Assembly (NCBI RefSeq): GCF_024868665.1
Contig: NC_079894.1
Coordinates: 4,675,426 to 4,739,425 of the forward strand
Source of the DNA: Triplophysa rosa
Lineage: Eukaryota; Chordata; Actinopteri; Cypriniformes; Nemacheilidae
Direction of reading: 5' to 3'
Length of the DNA: 64,000 bases
This document shows positions 1-12,278 of this stretch, piece by piece. The notes beneath the pieces are model-generated. The model saw only the letters and a list, made by a program, of their open reading frames with translations, searched no databases and was not told where the DNA came from. The translations under genes were made by a program, and so were the position numbers. Position 1 is the first letter of the stretch. Each line of letters starts with the position of its first letter.

Positions 1-1985
1 GTTCACTTGCATATAATGTTTATTTATTTGTATGACTTTACAAATAAAAAATGTATTATTTCAAAATAATCAAGTGAACATTAACACTTACGCAATTTTT
101 CATAATTTCAGTGATTGAACTCAATGCAGACAGCGCCAAATAACAGGCAGTAACAGTAAGAGCAATTTATTCTTAGTTCATTCCCCACTCTCTAATTTGG
201 CCGTCTGCTAATTTGCAGCTTTTTTTAACAACCTACCATCCAAAACGACATTAATTAGTAACATATTTTACTCTGCACCTTGATAGCGGCGATATTTACT
301 TCTCTTATGTAGACAGATATTGATTCTCACAGGGGAGGGGACGCCTCAGTGCAAGGCTTCTCACTGAGAAGAAGAAGCTGATGAAGTTGTCCTGGATTAG
401 CCTGCCTCACCCCTGTCGTCTGGTGAAGACAAAGTGCACTGAAATACTGGCGAATGATAAACAGTGTGGGTGTTTGCAAGAGCCTGAAGAACTGTGATCG
501 TCTCCGTCTCCGTCGCCAGATAAAGTAAGGCAAGCTGTAAATGCCTCCAAAGCAAATAGTAGATAAAGCTGTTCAGTCTGTAATGCCAAGTAGCCCTTTT
601 GAGAAATGGCTTGTTTTATGAATTTTGTTTTTAAAGCAGCAGTTTTTAGTTAATGATGTGCTTGAGATTATTTAAAGAGTCTTTCCTGTTCTGTTCCCGA
701 CTGGCAAACAACTTTGACATTATAATGGAACAGCTCTATTGAGTTTTATTGCTTTGCACACAATATTCACACGTGACCAACTATGAACTGATCCTTATGT
801 TTTATGTTTGTTTACGGCAAGATCCATAAAACTGTCCAATAAAATCTTCTCTGAATTATTACAGCAGTAGGTAGTACGGGATGGATGTAATTGATTTAGT
901 CTGTGTGAGAAACATACACTTCCCCTGTTGAAAGCGGTAACGAAGGTGCTAAAGTCAAACTTTTACATCACGACATACAAGTGAAACCTCAGAGGAGGCA
1001 TCACTATTTGTGGGTGTTTTCGTCTCCCGGTGCTAATTGCGATTTTCGCAACTCTGTGTGCGGTGGAACGTGCGTTATTCTCAACCCTCAAGACCCAGAT
1101 TGTTACCGCTTTAAAGATACCGTAAATTGCATCCAATTAAAACTCCTGCACTATGAGGCAGTCATTACAGAACTGTTTCTAAGGGAGTCATTAAATTATA
1201 TCTGCTAAATGACACTTTATGTACACTAGAGCGCATATCGCTGCATTAGTCATAACCTAATAGCATTGTGGTAAAGCGCTCGAAGGCAAAACGAGATTTT
1301 AAGGATGCGTAAATCCAGATTACAAGATAACAAGCATGTGTTTCTATTTTTCCTGTGGCGCGCGATGAGAGTTACTGTCATAGGTGCCGTATCGCATGGA
1401 TTGAATGATAAGGCCACCCTATTACCATGAAGTGTTGAAAAAATACCAATTGCATTATCTCCCTCATACTACATTCATGACATTCAATAGCCGTGGACCC
1501 TGGGGCCATCATAATACATTATACAACCATTCATCATCCTGATTTTGCATTGAACATACGGATCACAAATGTTCTGTCGTTCTGCATGCAAAGCATTAAC
1601 CTTCTCCTTGGCTCTTTCCTCATCCTCAACGGCCTCTGTGAAATGGCAGCTTCGCAAGCCCTAATGATGTCACTGAAGTATCACTTGTCATTCTGTAAGT
1701 GATGGCAGGCAGAGTCCCTACACAGTTCAAAAGAGACGGATGATTTTCTCCACTTCTCATGCAATGCTAAAGGTCACACCAAACTGTTGCGCCGACTTTT
1801 TGCAAATATGCATTATATGCGCAAATTTGTTGTTGTTGTTGTTTTGCAATAACTCTTAGATGTATTAGATAAACTAGCATTAAATTAAGCATACAAATTA
1901 GCACGTTACTTTAAAAGTCCTTCCAAAAGGTCCTCAATGGTCCCATGTCAGTGTTCAATATTTAAAACCATATAAAATGAAATAA
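1..1985. other. No gene or clear repeat recognised
   Basis: AT-rich unique-looking sequence; only chance ORFs up to 75 codons without splice-linked partners. Confidence 0.6.
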
Positions 1986-2212
1986 TTCTTCTAATTATTG
2001 TAAATTTTTCAAAATAACTTCTTTTAGTTCAACAGAACAAAGAAATTTATAAAGCATTTTTTTCTATATGGTAGTCAATGGGGTCCAAGAACTGTTTGGT
2101 TACAAGCATTCTTCCAAATATCTTTCTCTGTGTTCATCAGAACAAAGAAATGTATACAGATTTGTAACAAGTGTAAATGAAGACAGCATTTTTGGGTGAA
2201 CTGTCCCTTTAA
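1986..2212. mobile_element. TTAA-type MITE, M family (left end degraded)
   Basis: The right end GGGTGAACTGTCCCTTTAA at about 2194-2212 and the internal motif AAGCATTCTTCCAAATATCTT match about a dozen other copies in this window (M family, ends TTAAAGGGATAGTTCACCC). The left end is not clear. Confidence 0.7.
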
Positions 2213-3104
2213 ATTTTCAAACACTGTTTCACGAAATACAGTAAATGCTCTAAAACAGTAATACCGACATTTGTGTGAGGAGTGCACAAAAGATTTTAGG
2301 CTTAATTTGTGAGATTTTTCTAAAGACTAAAATATTTTTCCAGTATTTTATACCCTATTTATGAAAAGTGGTTACAATACACAGAACTCATCGCATACAC
2401 ACATGGCACTATGATGAAAGTGCATTAGATAACCATTTGAGATGCAAAGAATGAGTTTTGAAAGCCTCAACAAATCTAGAATGAATGATTATCTGATAAG
2501 AGATGTCGAAGGCATAAGGTAGAGCTTATTCCCTAGCTTACATTTTAAACAATCTCTTATCAAGTCAACTTAATCGGAAATTTGCATTTTGTTGAAACAA
2601 AATCAGCTAATTCAACTAAAACTGGTTCTGAAAAGGCACACGTAGAGATATCGAGTGAGTAGCTTCTGGCTGTTTGCCGCGTGAGTAGATGCTGTCTATC
2701 TCTTCGCCCTTAGCAGGGGTTTAAAGCAGAAGCTGTTTAATTCATGTAGGCTGTCTGTGACTCAGCTCTGTTCATAATGGTTAAAGCAGATATCTTCCAC
2801 TCATTACTTTATCTGTCCTCTTGCTTCATTACCTCTGTCTAAGCTGCACTCCGTCTCAAATATATCTATTTTGACACCGCATAGCATCTCAAAGGAATGG
2901 TCTCTCTAAAAATAGACTTTTATTTACTTACCCTCCAGTCTTTCCAAACCTGTAAGATTTTCTTTCATAAATAAAAATAATAGCAGCATGTCCAAAGTAG
3001 AAAGTGTTAAATATGTCCATTTTGTTTTATGTACGAATGACATTTTTCATATTTGGATGAACTATCCCTCTAAATATACCCATGATTCTGAGAGTTAAGC
3101 CCAT

Positions 3105-3362
3105 TGCACATTGAGTCCGAAATTTGCGTCCGAAATTTCCGCACGTTAAAAAATAAATACGACCTCACGTTGTGTCAATCACATTCACACACTGCCTCTG
3201 ATATTTTCGTCCGTCATTAAAAAATTCGGACCGGGTTCGATTTTCTGCGTTTTCGCATCCGTATCAAGCATTTTGAGTGGCCTTTTAAAACAATTCAGAG
3301 ACACCGTACAAACGAGAGCCAAATACGAAAAAAAGCAAACGAAAATGTCGGACTGTGCAAAG
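3105..3362. repeat. GTCCGAAATTT repeat, copy 1
   Basis: The sequence from ATTGAGTCCGAAATTTGCG to GTCGGACTGTGCAAAGACC is about 85 percent like the copy at 59219-59468. The termini are inverted relatives (GCACA..GTCCGAAATTT versus TTTGCACAGTCCGACATTT), so it is probably a short DNA transposon. No coding capacity. Confidence 0.75.
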
Positions 3363-3596
3363 ACCTTTACAATGCACAATTCAGCATTTTAATAATTAGA
3401 CTACAATTATTATTTGCATAGATAAAACATCCTTCAAAAAACATGAATAAAAAAGTAATGTTTGAATATTAGAGTTTTTTTATGTAACATACTTGGTATT
3501 TTTAATTTAATGACCTGAATTTTCAGTACCTCAAGCAACTTCAAGTGACCTTTTGTGCAGAGTAGTTAACATGGTCAATGTCACAAAAGTGCTTTT

Positions 3597-3978
3597 TTTA
3601 CGTCATCATTTTTGGAGGATCTATTGACAGAAATGCAATATAATATACATAACTATGTCTTCAGACGTGTATAAAGACCTAACATAATGAAGCGTTATGT
3701 TTTTATTATCTTAGAATGAACTATTTCTATACACAGCGGGTCCCCTTGCATGGAATTCACCATGTTGTTTCTACAGTAGCCCTGAAAGGACAAACTGCTC
3801 TACAGAGCACGTTTCGTAAATACGTTGTCACTTTAAGCAAAGAAGTGAAAAAGTGACGACATCTTAGTTCTGTGTCAGCCACCGTAGTGCTTTGAAAGGG
3901 AGGGGTGGAGTGAGCAGTTGGTTGCAATTCGCAACCTCACCACTAGATGCCGCTTAAATCTCCACATTGCTCCTTTAA
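3597..3978 (+). mobile_element. TTAA-type element, B family, copy 1 (left end truncated)
   Basis: Shares GGAGGATCTATTGACAGAAA, GCGGGTCCCCTTGCATGGA and CAACCTCACC.CTAGATGCCGC with copies at 38838-39186 (opposite strand) and 57386-57773. It ends in TTAA at 3975-3978, which is also the first base group of the next element. Confidence 0.8.
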
Positions 3979-4506
3979 AGTCCCGATGAATTTAAATGGC
4001 TTATTAGTGTGGGTCATTCTCTGAAAAAGCTCTTCCTCCCTCTAGTGCCTATCCATTTCTGATGTCATCAGTGAGACGGCTTGGGCAGAACATCCAATAA
4101 TGCCTCCCCTCCAATTCTCAGTCTGCTGTCAGTTCCATTTCAAAATTCAATTCAAATCAATTCAATTTTATTTATATAGCGCTTTTCACAATGTGCATTG
4201 TTCCAAAGCAGCTTTACAGGAGAAAATAAGAAAAACACAGAAAGGTAAAACACAGCACAGTGCATGGTGTTTATAGACCAAGCAAGATCATTATAATAAA
4301 TAATATCTAATAAATAAATGAATAAATAAATAAAAGCAAATAAATCATTTCAAAATGCAATGCCTGCTTTTATACATCCATTCAAATCACACTGGAAAAA
4401 CAAGCCATGCACACTATTTTTCACATACAATATTCTGTTTCACTCTGAAATGTGTCAGAACACGGAAGTAAAAACCATCGCAACTGCCAGTTCACGGAGA
4501 CTTTAA
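3975..4506 (-). mobile_element. TTAA-type element, C family, copy 1, with nested retroposon
   Basis: Ends TTAAAGTCCCGATGAA and CGGAGACTTTAA. In reverse complement it aligns with 24432-24843 along its length (TTGCGATGGTTTTTACTTC, GACAGCAGACTGA, CCAAGCCGTCT). It is interrupted by an insertion at 4146-4345. Confidence 0.8.
4146..4345 (+). mobile_element. Short retroposon (TTTATTTATATAGCGC type) with 10-bp target duplication
   Basis: A 200-bp insert starting TTCAATTCAAATCAATTC, with TTTATATAGCGCTTTTCACA and CAAAGCAGCTTTACAG, and ending in a TAAATAAA-rich tail. Direct repeats CATTTCAAAA at 4136-4145 and 4346-4355 flank it. The empty site is confirmed by continuity with the second C-family copy. 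The variable-length duplication and simple tail suggest LINE-mediated retroposition. This motif is common in fish genomes; the exact family is not named here. Confidence 0.8.
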
Positions 4507-7500
4507 ACGAAAAAAATCAAGATTTTCAATGTGATCTTACAGTTTTGGACTCCACTGTACATGCTGATTGCATATCACTAAAAACTTGAATGGTGAAGAT
4601 TTAATCACAAGGATTGCCTGTGATGTACTAAACCTCTAAAACTGTACGCTCATTTCCGACCGTAAGAATTTGGCTGACTATAACAGGGTGTCACGGGAAT
4701 CATTTCTATCAGCTTCAAATTCTATCATCTACAAAGAAAAGAGAAGAGGCCATCAATCAATGAAGAGAATCTCATCAGATATGAAAAGCAATTAGAAATA
4801 CCTGAGACCGTTTAAGTAAGGGAATGTTCCTGAATTTTAATGTCCCGTCTGTATTATCATGGATAGACATATAAAAACTACACAATTCAAAAGTGTGGTC
4901 AATGAACTTCTTATTTTCCACAAAACAATTTAGCTCCGTCATTGTGTCCATGAATTGTGAAATGTTTATTGGTGGCCACTGGCCTAAAACCTCATCTCTA
5001 TAAAGTCTAGCAAAGGTACAGTTCGTAACTTTGTCGTCCTTTTTTGTTGTTCGTCCCAATGTTCCTTGGCTTTTCAGTTCAAAATGAATAGCGTGAGCTC
5101 AAAAGAGTTATATGTCTGTTAAACTGTATTATCCTTCTGGAGAAACACCATTTGCAAATAAAGCAATAAACGTCCTCTATACTCTGTTAACTGCACATTA
5201 TGATAATATTGTGTCCGCACAGACTGGAAGGATTACGCAGCGATAAAGCCGCCGGCAGATATTGAAGATGTAGTTTAAGATGTTGTATATTCTCCTTCAC
5301 TCAGTACATAAAACAGAAATTGGAGGCTCAAATCATCCAACAAGTGTCATGGTTCCCCGGTTGGAATGGAGAATTAATAAAATAAGAGGCATCTGCTGCA
5401 TATTATTTCAGGTGTTTACGTTTGAACACTCGAGGATTTTATTAGGAAAAACAATTATACCCTTGGTGACCGCATTGATAGCCTGCCATTGTCTGAGACA
5501 AATATCTTTGCATTTCAATTTAAACTTTCAAAATGGTCAGTATATGTTCTGCTTGTATCGCAAACTCACAAGTCTCATTATTAGAATATTATAGCTCTAT
5601 TTTGACTTATAAATTCATTTTGATTCTGATTCAATTGATCTGAGAGCTGTTTTATTGTTCACTCCAGTGCAGCGGGAAAAAAAGAAAAGATTCCAAAAAT
5701 GAAGTAATTATTGTAAGCATGTTACAATAATTGTTTATGAGCATTAAAATAAAATCTTTGTCAACAAATCGTGCCATATAACCAGTCTGTATCTCTTTAC
5801 TGTTTGAATTGACACAATAAAGTCATGTAGAAATTCTTCTTCCTCCTTATTAGCTTAGCATGAAAATTAGCATTGCCGAGGGCTATTCAGCTGTAGCATT
5901 TCTCACTGCAGTGAATGATGTAAATCTCTCTTGGAGGATTATAAGACCAACTTTTACCTACTTATATTGATTTTTTATCACTCTTCACAAGTATTGACCT
6001 AAAAATCAAACTTGGGAATGTATCAACATAAAAAGCCGGCGTTGATCCCAGATGTTGAATTTTAGTGTATGATGTCACATATTGCACCCCGGGTATTATT
6101 TCCTGTGTCAATGTGTAAGATAAGCAATAAAAATGGCTTTTCCCTTGCCAACAGTGATTCGAAATAAATATTTTCTCTCAAATGTACTTTCTCGGTTATA
6201 TAAACGCCACAGATATTGAAAACTAACCCATTATACACCTACAATATAACCAATTTTACACACTAACCTATTATTACACTGCTTTCTAGAATACTTTATT
6301 CTGATTGGTGAATTGCAGCCTTCTGCTGTCATGGTTTTGTATAATGACTGGCATGTTTGACTGTTGTTCTCGGCAACCAATTTTCTACAGTTGCCTCTTA
6401 TAGAAGGTTTCATCGGACGTACACGCCTGGACAGAAAATTACTTCCGATATTATTTCATTTATATTCATATTCATTTATATTATTATTTTATTGTACAAT
6501 AATTGTAGTAAATAAACAATTTGTTGAATAGGACTTGTAACTTAGTCACATTTAAAGAAACCGTACGGGACATTGACATCTAGCGGCTGAGCTTGCATCG
6601 CTGTCTAAATTAAAAATATTGGAGAGCCAATTTAGCCAAGTAACGGTTGTTCTCGGTTTCTTTTGCTTGTTATCAGAAATAATCTACAGGCACTCAATTA
6701 TTTGCAGATGTGTTAACCAGATGTTAAGTTCCGTCCACAAACGCACGCATGCGTAGTTACGTTTGTTATGTTGTTGCTTTAAAACCATCTATAGACCATT
6801 TTGCATGATGTTATTTCATCTTTTTCACAAACATAATTAAGTCTTAAGATATTGATTTGACATTCCTATCCAGTCCTTAATGTTCAGTTGGTTGTATTTG
6901 GTTCTAACGTTTATTGTACTAAAGTAGTGTTACAAAACAGATTTGGTGTTTGATTTGGAGTCTGTACTAAATCTGTCTTGCAAAATGGTCTATATACCGT
7001 ACCTTTGTGGTCATTTATTTCTCACAATAGTTTGTAACTCAAATCAACATTTCATGTCCAATTCATGTCGGAAGTTGTGCTAAAGATGGATATCGCACAG
7101 TCGGCCATTATTCATCATTGCAAAATAATACCATTCAGGGTCATACATAATCACCCTGTCAGGGCTTATTCTGTATGACATGACCACGAAGCTAAACATT
7201 TAACCACGCTGAAAACTCTTCAGTCATCAGATTTTTTTCATGCAATAAACATGAGGTTTCATATAAGATGTTTGTTCATTAGCAACATCATTACCACATT
7301 AAAATGAGAGAAATCAAGCATGAATTAGTCCTGTTAGTAAACCTGGTGTCCATGTATATAATCCATTACACTGATAATATTGAAAGTGACGTGACCTATT
7401 TGCTAGGGCTCGTTTAAGACAATAGACAGAAACTGATTCCAACATTTCAATAGCAGGACCTCAATTGAAATTCAGGGGGTTGGAACCAAATGTAACCCAC

Positions 7501-7679
7501 GGGATTATTAATGATGTCAGTTTACCCATGGTTCAGCAGTGCACAATAAATGAAACACCTCCCTTCTCATTTATTCTGCCTTGGCTACACAGTGGCCCGC
7601 TGTTTAGCACAAAATGCGTGGCTCTCCCATGGCTTACTTACAGCCCTCTGATAAAGGTCATGTTACCTGCAGTATGAGG
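4507..7679. other. No gene recognised
   Basis: AT-rich sequence. ORFs up to 104 codons lack family resemblance or codon bias. A possible old repeat lies near 6290-6420 (TACTTTATTCTGATTGGTG). Confidence 0.55.
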
Positions 7680-7990
7680 ATTGAATTTGACTTGCCATTT
7701 TCCGCTCGCAACTCTCTATGGCGGCGTGCTTCTGGGGGCACTAAGTGAAAATCGATAGCACAGGCTGAATAAGGTTTAAATCAAGCCGTAATATCTATAA
7801 TAATTCACCTCACCAGTCGAAAGTTTCCGGCGGCGATGGGAGCGGGCTGAAATTTGCTCAGAGTGGATTTGAAATGGCCTCCCAGCCAGCCGGTGATTGG
7901 GACGAAATGGCACGGGAGGTGGTTCCTACATGCAGCGGTACTGTTCAAACACCTTGTGAGATTAGAGCAGGGAGTTCTCTGAATGAATGC
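7680..7990. other. GC-richer unique block, candidate conserved noncoding element
   Basis: Contrasts with AT-rich, repeat-laden surroundings. No ORF, no repeat phrase, few low-complexity words (CCGGCGGCGATGGGAGCGGG, TCCCAGCCAGCCGGTGATTG). A conserved enhancer is possible but sequence alone cannot show it. Confidence 0.25.
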
Positions 7991-8289
7991 TGTCTCCGAG
8001 CCACGGAAGGGTTCACTTAAGAACCATTTAGCTACAAAAAGCGTCCTTTCAGTTCATCCGCATAGAAAACTGCAGAACCCTGGGACCCAGACTTTGAATT
8101 TAAGGGAATTATAAAGTTGAAAAAGTTAATGGGAGGGGAATAATCATTTCTCAGGAGTAATCATGGCCGGAAATATATTACAGTCAAAGTAATTCAGCAA
8201 GTCTAACTCATGGAAGACTTTCAGTTCAATTTAATTGAACTGTCATAAAGGCAGGTTTTCTCACATTAACTCAAATCTGCACATCGATT

Positions 8290-8562
8290 TTAAAGCTGCA
8301 ATCCGTAACTTTTGCTTCTCTATCGCAATCTCTGTTTAAAACATAAAAAAGCAGGTTACTTTACATACTTATATTTACATGTGTCAAAACAACTGACTTT
8401 TCCCGTTAAATCCGACATGACAGCTCAAATCATAAATCATTATAAAAAAAAATACTGTTGTAAATTGTGGTAAGTTAAGATGACAGTGATTGACATTGAT
8501 TGTTTGACTTGCTCTCGATTCTGTTTATCTTTAAACAAAAAGATTGAGGACGGCAGCTTTAA
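8290..8562. mobile_element. TTAA-type MITE, A family, copy 1
   Basis: Ends TTAAAGCTGCAATCCGTAAC and AGGACGGCAGCTTTAA. Internal TCTCTATCGCAATCTCT is shared with 15025-15234 in opposite orientation. About 270 bp, noncoding. Confidence 0.7.
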
Positions 8563-8582
8563 TAAGAAATATTTCGTAACCA

Positions 8583-8950
8583 GAGATGGGAAATAGTATT
8601 TTTAGTCTCCGGTAAGTTTTCAAATATCTGTATTTTATCAGCATTTTTACTTTGAAACAAATTGTACTTCACTACATCATACCTTCTACTCTACTATTGA
8701 TTTATACATGTCGATTTATTTACATTTACTTAAGTACATTTTTACTTGAAAAGTAACAAAAACAAAGTAAATATTAAAGGTAAAAACAAAACATTTTTAA
8801 ATTATTCATGAAATGTAGAGGAGTAAAAAGTATAACACATGCTTTATAATGTAGTAATATATATATATATATATATAATTTTTTTTTAAGTACAGATACT
8901 TGAAAAATGTTCTTCAGTAAAGTAAGATTACTCAACAATTTTTTTTTGTA
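8583..8950. repeat. Degenerate fish dispersed repeat (AGAGATGGGAAATAG type) with (TA)n
   Basis: AT-rich stretch with phrases such as TACTTAAGTACATTTTTACTT and a short (TA)n near 8859-8876. It resembles the common hAT-related 'GTACTTTACTTAAGTA' repeats of teleosts. Boundaries are approximate. Confidence 0.45.
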
Positions 8951-9059
8951 TATTAATTATTTTTTATTTGTCAGCCTATATTGCTGTTATGCACAAACGA
9001 TATATTTAAGCTATATAACATCTTTAAACTTTGGGCAAAAACATCAGGGGTAAACTATA

Positions 9060-9597
9060 TAACTGTTGGGTTATAAATTAACCCTGGGATCGTTTCAACC
9101 CATGTTTGGGACAAATATGAATATTTTCTGGGTTAATTTAACCCAACTGTTGGGTGTAACCGTTCACAGATGATAGACGATGCCACAGGGGTAAAGTGAA
9201 AAGTGAAAGGGTTAATAATCATAAAGGTGAACTCAAGAACATAAATAGGGAAATCCAAAAACAGGGAAACATCCAAGGGAAAACAGTATAATCCACCGGA
9301 ACAAAATACAATAATCCAACAGGTAATAAACTTCCACGGACCAAGGGGCACGGAACTAGTCTCACAAAATACAACTACCAGACACAAAACACTGGGTAAA
9401 GGGAGAACATATAGTGTCCGGTTGATGAGGTGTAGGTGAAAGCCATTAGCATTCGGGTGAGCGGGAACAATCAACATGGCCGGAGGTGTGCAGGTGCAAG
9501 GCATTATGGGGGATGTAGTTCGTGAGTCGTTACATTGGGTTTGCCCCTTTTTGAACCGACAATGGGTTGAAACAACCCATCTTTTTTGAGTGTACTT
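9060..9597. mobile_element. MITE with GGGTTAATTTAACCC core, split by a solo LTR
   Basis: Contains GGGTTAATTTAACCCAAC and a right end GGGTTGAAACAACCCATC...GAGTGTA typical of a widespread fish MITE. The left terminus is degraded. The LTR at 9155-9534 sits in its middle. Confidence 0.6.
9155..9534. mobile_element. Solo LTR (380 bp) with 5-bp target duplication
   Basis: Starts TGTAACCGTTCAC and ends GAGTCGTTACA (TG...CA ends, near-inverted TGTAAC/GTTACA). It is flanked by the direct repeat TTGGG at 9150-9154 and 9535-9539. No internal retroviral-type sequence is adjacent, so it looks like the product of LTR-LTR recombination of an LTR retrotransposon, probably Ty3-like by its 5-bp duplication and termini. 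Transcriptional direction is uncertain; the minus strand reads more like a fish LTR. The long ORF on that strand is incidental. Confidence 0.8.
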
Positions 9598-10574
9598 AAT
9601 GATCAAGATAGGATTTCCTTTCAGATACCCAATTAGTATTTAACATCCTTTTAGCTTTAATTCAGTAACTTCAAATACATTTCTTTACTGGTGGTACAAG
9701 ATATTGATAAAATAATAACCACATATAATTATCTCCTTTATTCGTGCATATAGGTTTTATTAATTATTTCATGTATGTTATACTGTATATTGGTAATGGT
9801 AAGCATAAGGGACCAGCTGCAGTTTTGTCAACACTATAAATGGCACTGCTCAGAGTGCACAATAATTATGTGTTCATTTTCTAAGATCTGTCACATCTGC
9901 TTTATGTTTCACTATAAACATACTGCAATCTGCTCAAAATGAGCTATACTCTGCGGCTTCCCATAATGTACCCCACCGAGGCAATTAAGCTGTTCTAACG
10001 CTGATGGAAAAAGAAATGACAGAAGAAAATAAGAGTATCTGTCAGTACATCTCAGCTGTCCATAACTACAAAAATACTACATGACTAATTTTCACAAACA
10101 CACCATCTTTTTGCTCCATCAAACACTAGCCGGACCTCTAAACAAGCAAATGATGGACGACTGCATCTTAAGATGAGACGGATGAGAGAAGAAAAGTCTT
10201 TCTGAAAGCAAGTTTGTTGACAATGGCGAAAGCATTCACGCTTAACCAAATCCCCACACCCTCGCTGGAGTCAAGGCTCATTGAGATCTCTAAAGACTTT
10301 TCTTCTTACTGATTGCTAGAAGTTTAAGAAAAACCAGGCGACACCTTTTATTTTCATTTGGAAAGGCTTTTAGCCGTTCACACCTGTCTGTCTTGGGTCA
10401 GAATGAAGGAATGTGATGTGGGCTCTGAAGTAAAAGCCTAATGAGTTAAAAGCTTTGTTCTGTGTTTTGTCCATTTAGAAGCTTATACTTGCGGATGGCA
10501 GTCAGGACTGTAGTCATTGCAATTGACATCTGCATGAAGAAAAGCCTAAATAGAGGAATGTGACTCTACAAAGC

Positions 10575-10920
10575 CGAATTAAGACGGTTAAGGGACTTTC
10601 GCAGTACTTGCTTTTTGTTGTGTTTTCACTGCAGGAACCAGGAAGAATTTTAGTTCAGGAACAACTTTTTGCAGAAACCTGCAAAACGTTTTTGCTTGGA
10701 GTTCCTTCAAGGCAGCGAGTGCCGCGTTTGTGTTTACATTTCAGTTCCGTTATATGACCCGCAGTGGGAAAAGAAACCATTTCTGGCCGGTCCGGATCGA
10801 CATTGAGTGGAACAATTAAGCTACGGTTAAGCGCGATGGTGAAAAGCATTCTTAGTTTGCGTACGACAGAACTCTGTACTGGTTCTGGAACTTTGTTCCT
10901 AAAATTATCCGGTGCATGGG
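10575..10920. repeat. Probable hAT-like relic with (G)GTTCCT-rich inverted halves
   Basis: AGGAACCAGGAAGAATTTTAG on the left and GGTTCTGGAACTTTGTTCCTA on the right are inverted relatives, with GC-rich unique sequence between. It looks like an old DNA transposon; boundaries are approximate. Confidence 0.4.
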
Positions 10921-10941
10921 GAAAATGGCATTAGTTGATTA

Positions 10942-11222
10942 TACACTCTTCAAAATAAAGATGCTTCATGATACCATAGAAGAACCTTTCCTTTTTTGTC
11001 TAATTGGTTCCATAAAGAGCCTTTAACATCCGAAGAACCTTTCTGTTTCACAAAAGATTCTTTGCGGTCAAAAAAAGGTTCTTCAGATTTTTAAAAAATT
11101 GTAAAGAAAGAGATGGTTCTTTAAAGAACCTTTGACTGAATGGTTCTTTGTGGAACCAAAAATTGTTCTTCTATTGCATTGCTGTGAAGAACCTTTTAAG
11201 CACCTCTATTTTTAAGGGTGTA
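10942..11222. mobile_element. MITE with TACACTCTT/AAGGGTGTA ends (AAGAACC family), copy 1
   Basis: The terminal inverted repeat TACACTCTTCAAAATA versus TTTTTAAGGGTGTA is clear. The interior is packed with GGTTCTTTAAAGAACC, ATGGTTC and AGAAGAACC motifs. A second copy is at 29756-29990. Confidence 0.8.
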
Positions 11223-11262
11223 AGCTTACACATAAACAGTGTTGCTGAAAAAATGTTTAAAA

Positions 11263-12242
11263 GGATCCCTGGGTATAGAGCGATGTATGGCTTAATATAT
11301 GAACAATGGCATTGACTTCATAATTGTGAAATAAAAAAACAGCGTAACTGTCACAGTATTCAAAAACTTTGAAAAAATATTTTTACTTGGAGGCCGCCAT
11401 TTTTTTGCGTCAGAATAGGTGATGTCAAATGGTTGCGACCTAAACCTGTTCTCTTTCGCAACAGCGAAGCACACACGTTTTCCATATATAACAGTTAAAT
11501 ATGACACGTAAAACATAAGATCAGATATACAAACACACAGGGACAGTAGGTGGCGGTATGTCCTCTTGACACAAGCCAGCCTGCCAGCCATAAAAGAAGA
11601 ACGAGTTCAGTATTAGACGTCTGTTCAAGGTGAGCGTGCGTTAAATCATAGCTTTAAACTACATTTAAGACTATTTAAGACATCAGCATCCACCATAATC
11701 GTATACTTTATACATTATGAGAATATACTGATAAACACAATAATAATGCTTGCGGTTTGGTTATTTATTCTGTATTAGAGCACACGTGAATATTAACCCC
11801 CGTCAGCTAATGACCGAGGGAGACAATAACGTTAAGCTACTTATGTTGATAAATCAACATCAAAAAGTCAAAATCTGGATAAAATGCATTGTATAATGGC
11901 TTAAACATCGTGTATATGATAAATTCGAAATGATTTTGGTTATTAATATGCATGTATGTGTTGTTTCTGACAAACAATATTAAAATGTAGGAAAATACAC
12001 CAAATAGCGTCTTTATTTTCTTTCTTTCTTCTTTTAGCATTATATAAAAGGAGGAGCGACAACCAGACCTGGACTTTACGTTATGTTTTATTATGTGTGA
12101 CAGGCAGTCGACCGTGAGGGAGCTGCCAGCATTTTACTTTCGTTTTGCTGTTTGTTTATTTTATTAGTTTTGTTGTTCAATGTTCGCCGGTTCCCTCCTC
12201 CTTCTTCCTTGCTGTGAACATTGTCACACATATATATATATA

Positions 12243-12278
<36 letters not shown>

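Noticed and set aside
9133..9606. 157-codon minus-strand ORF
   Set aside because: Lies almost wholly inside the solo LTR; LTRs do not encode such a protein.
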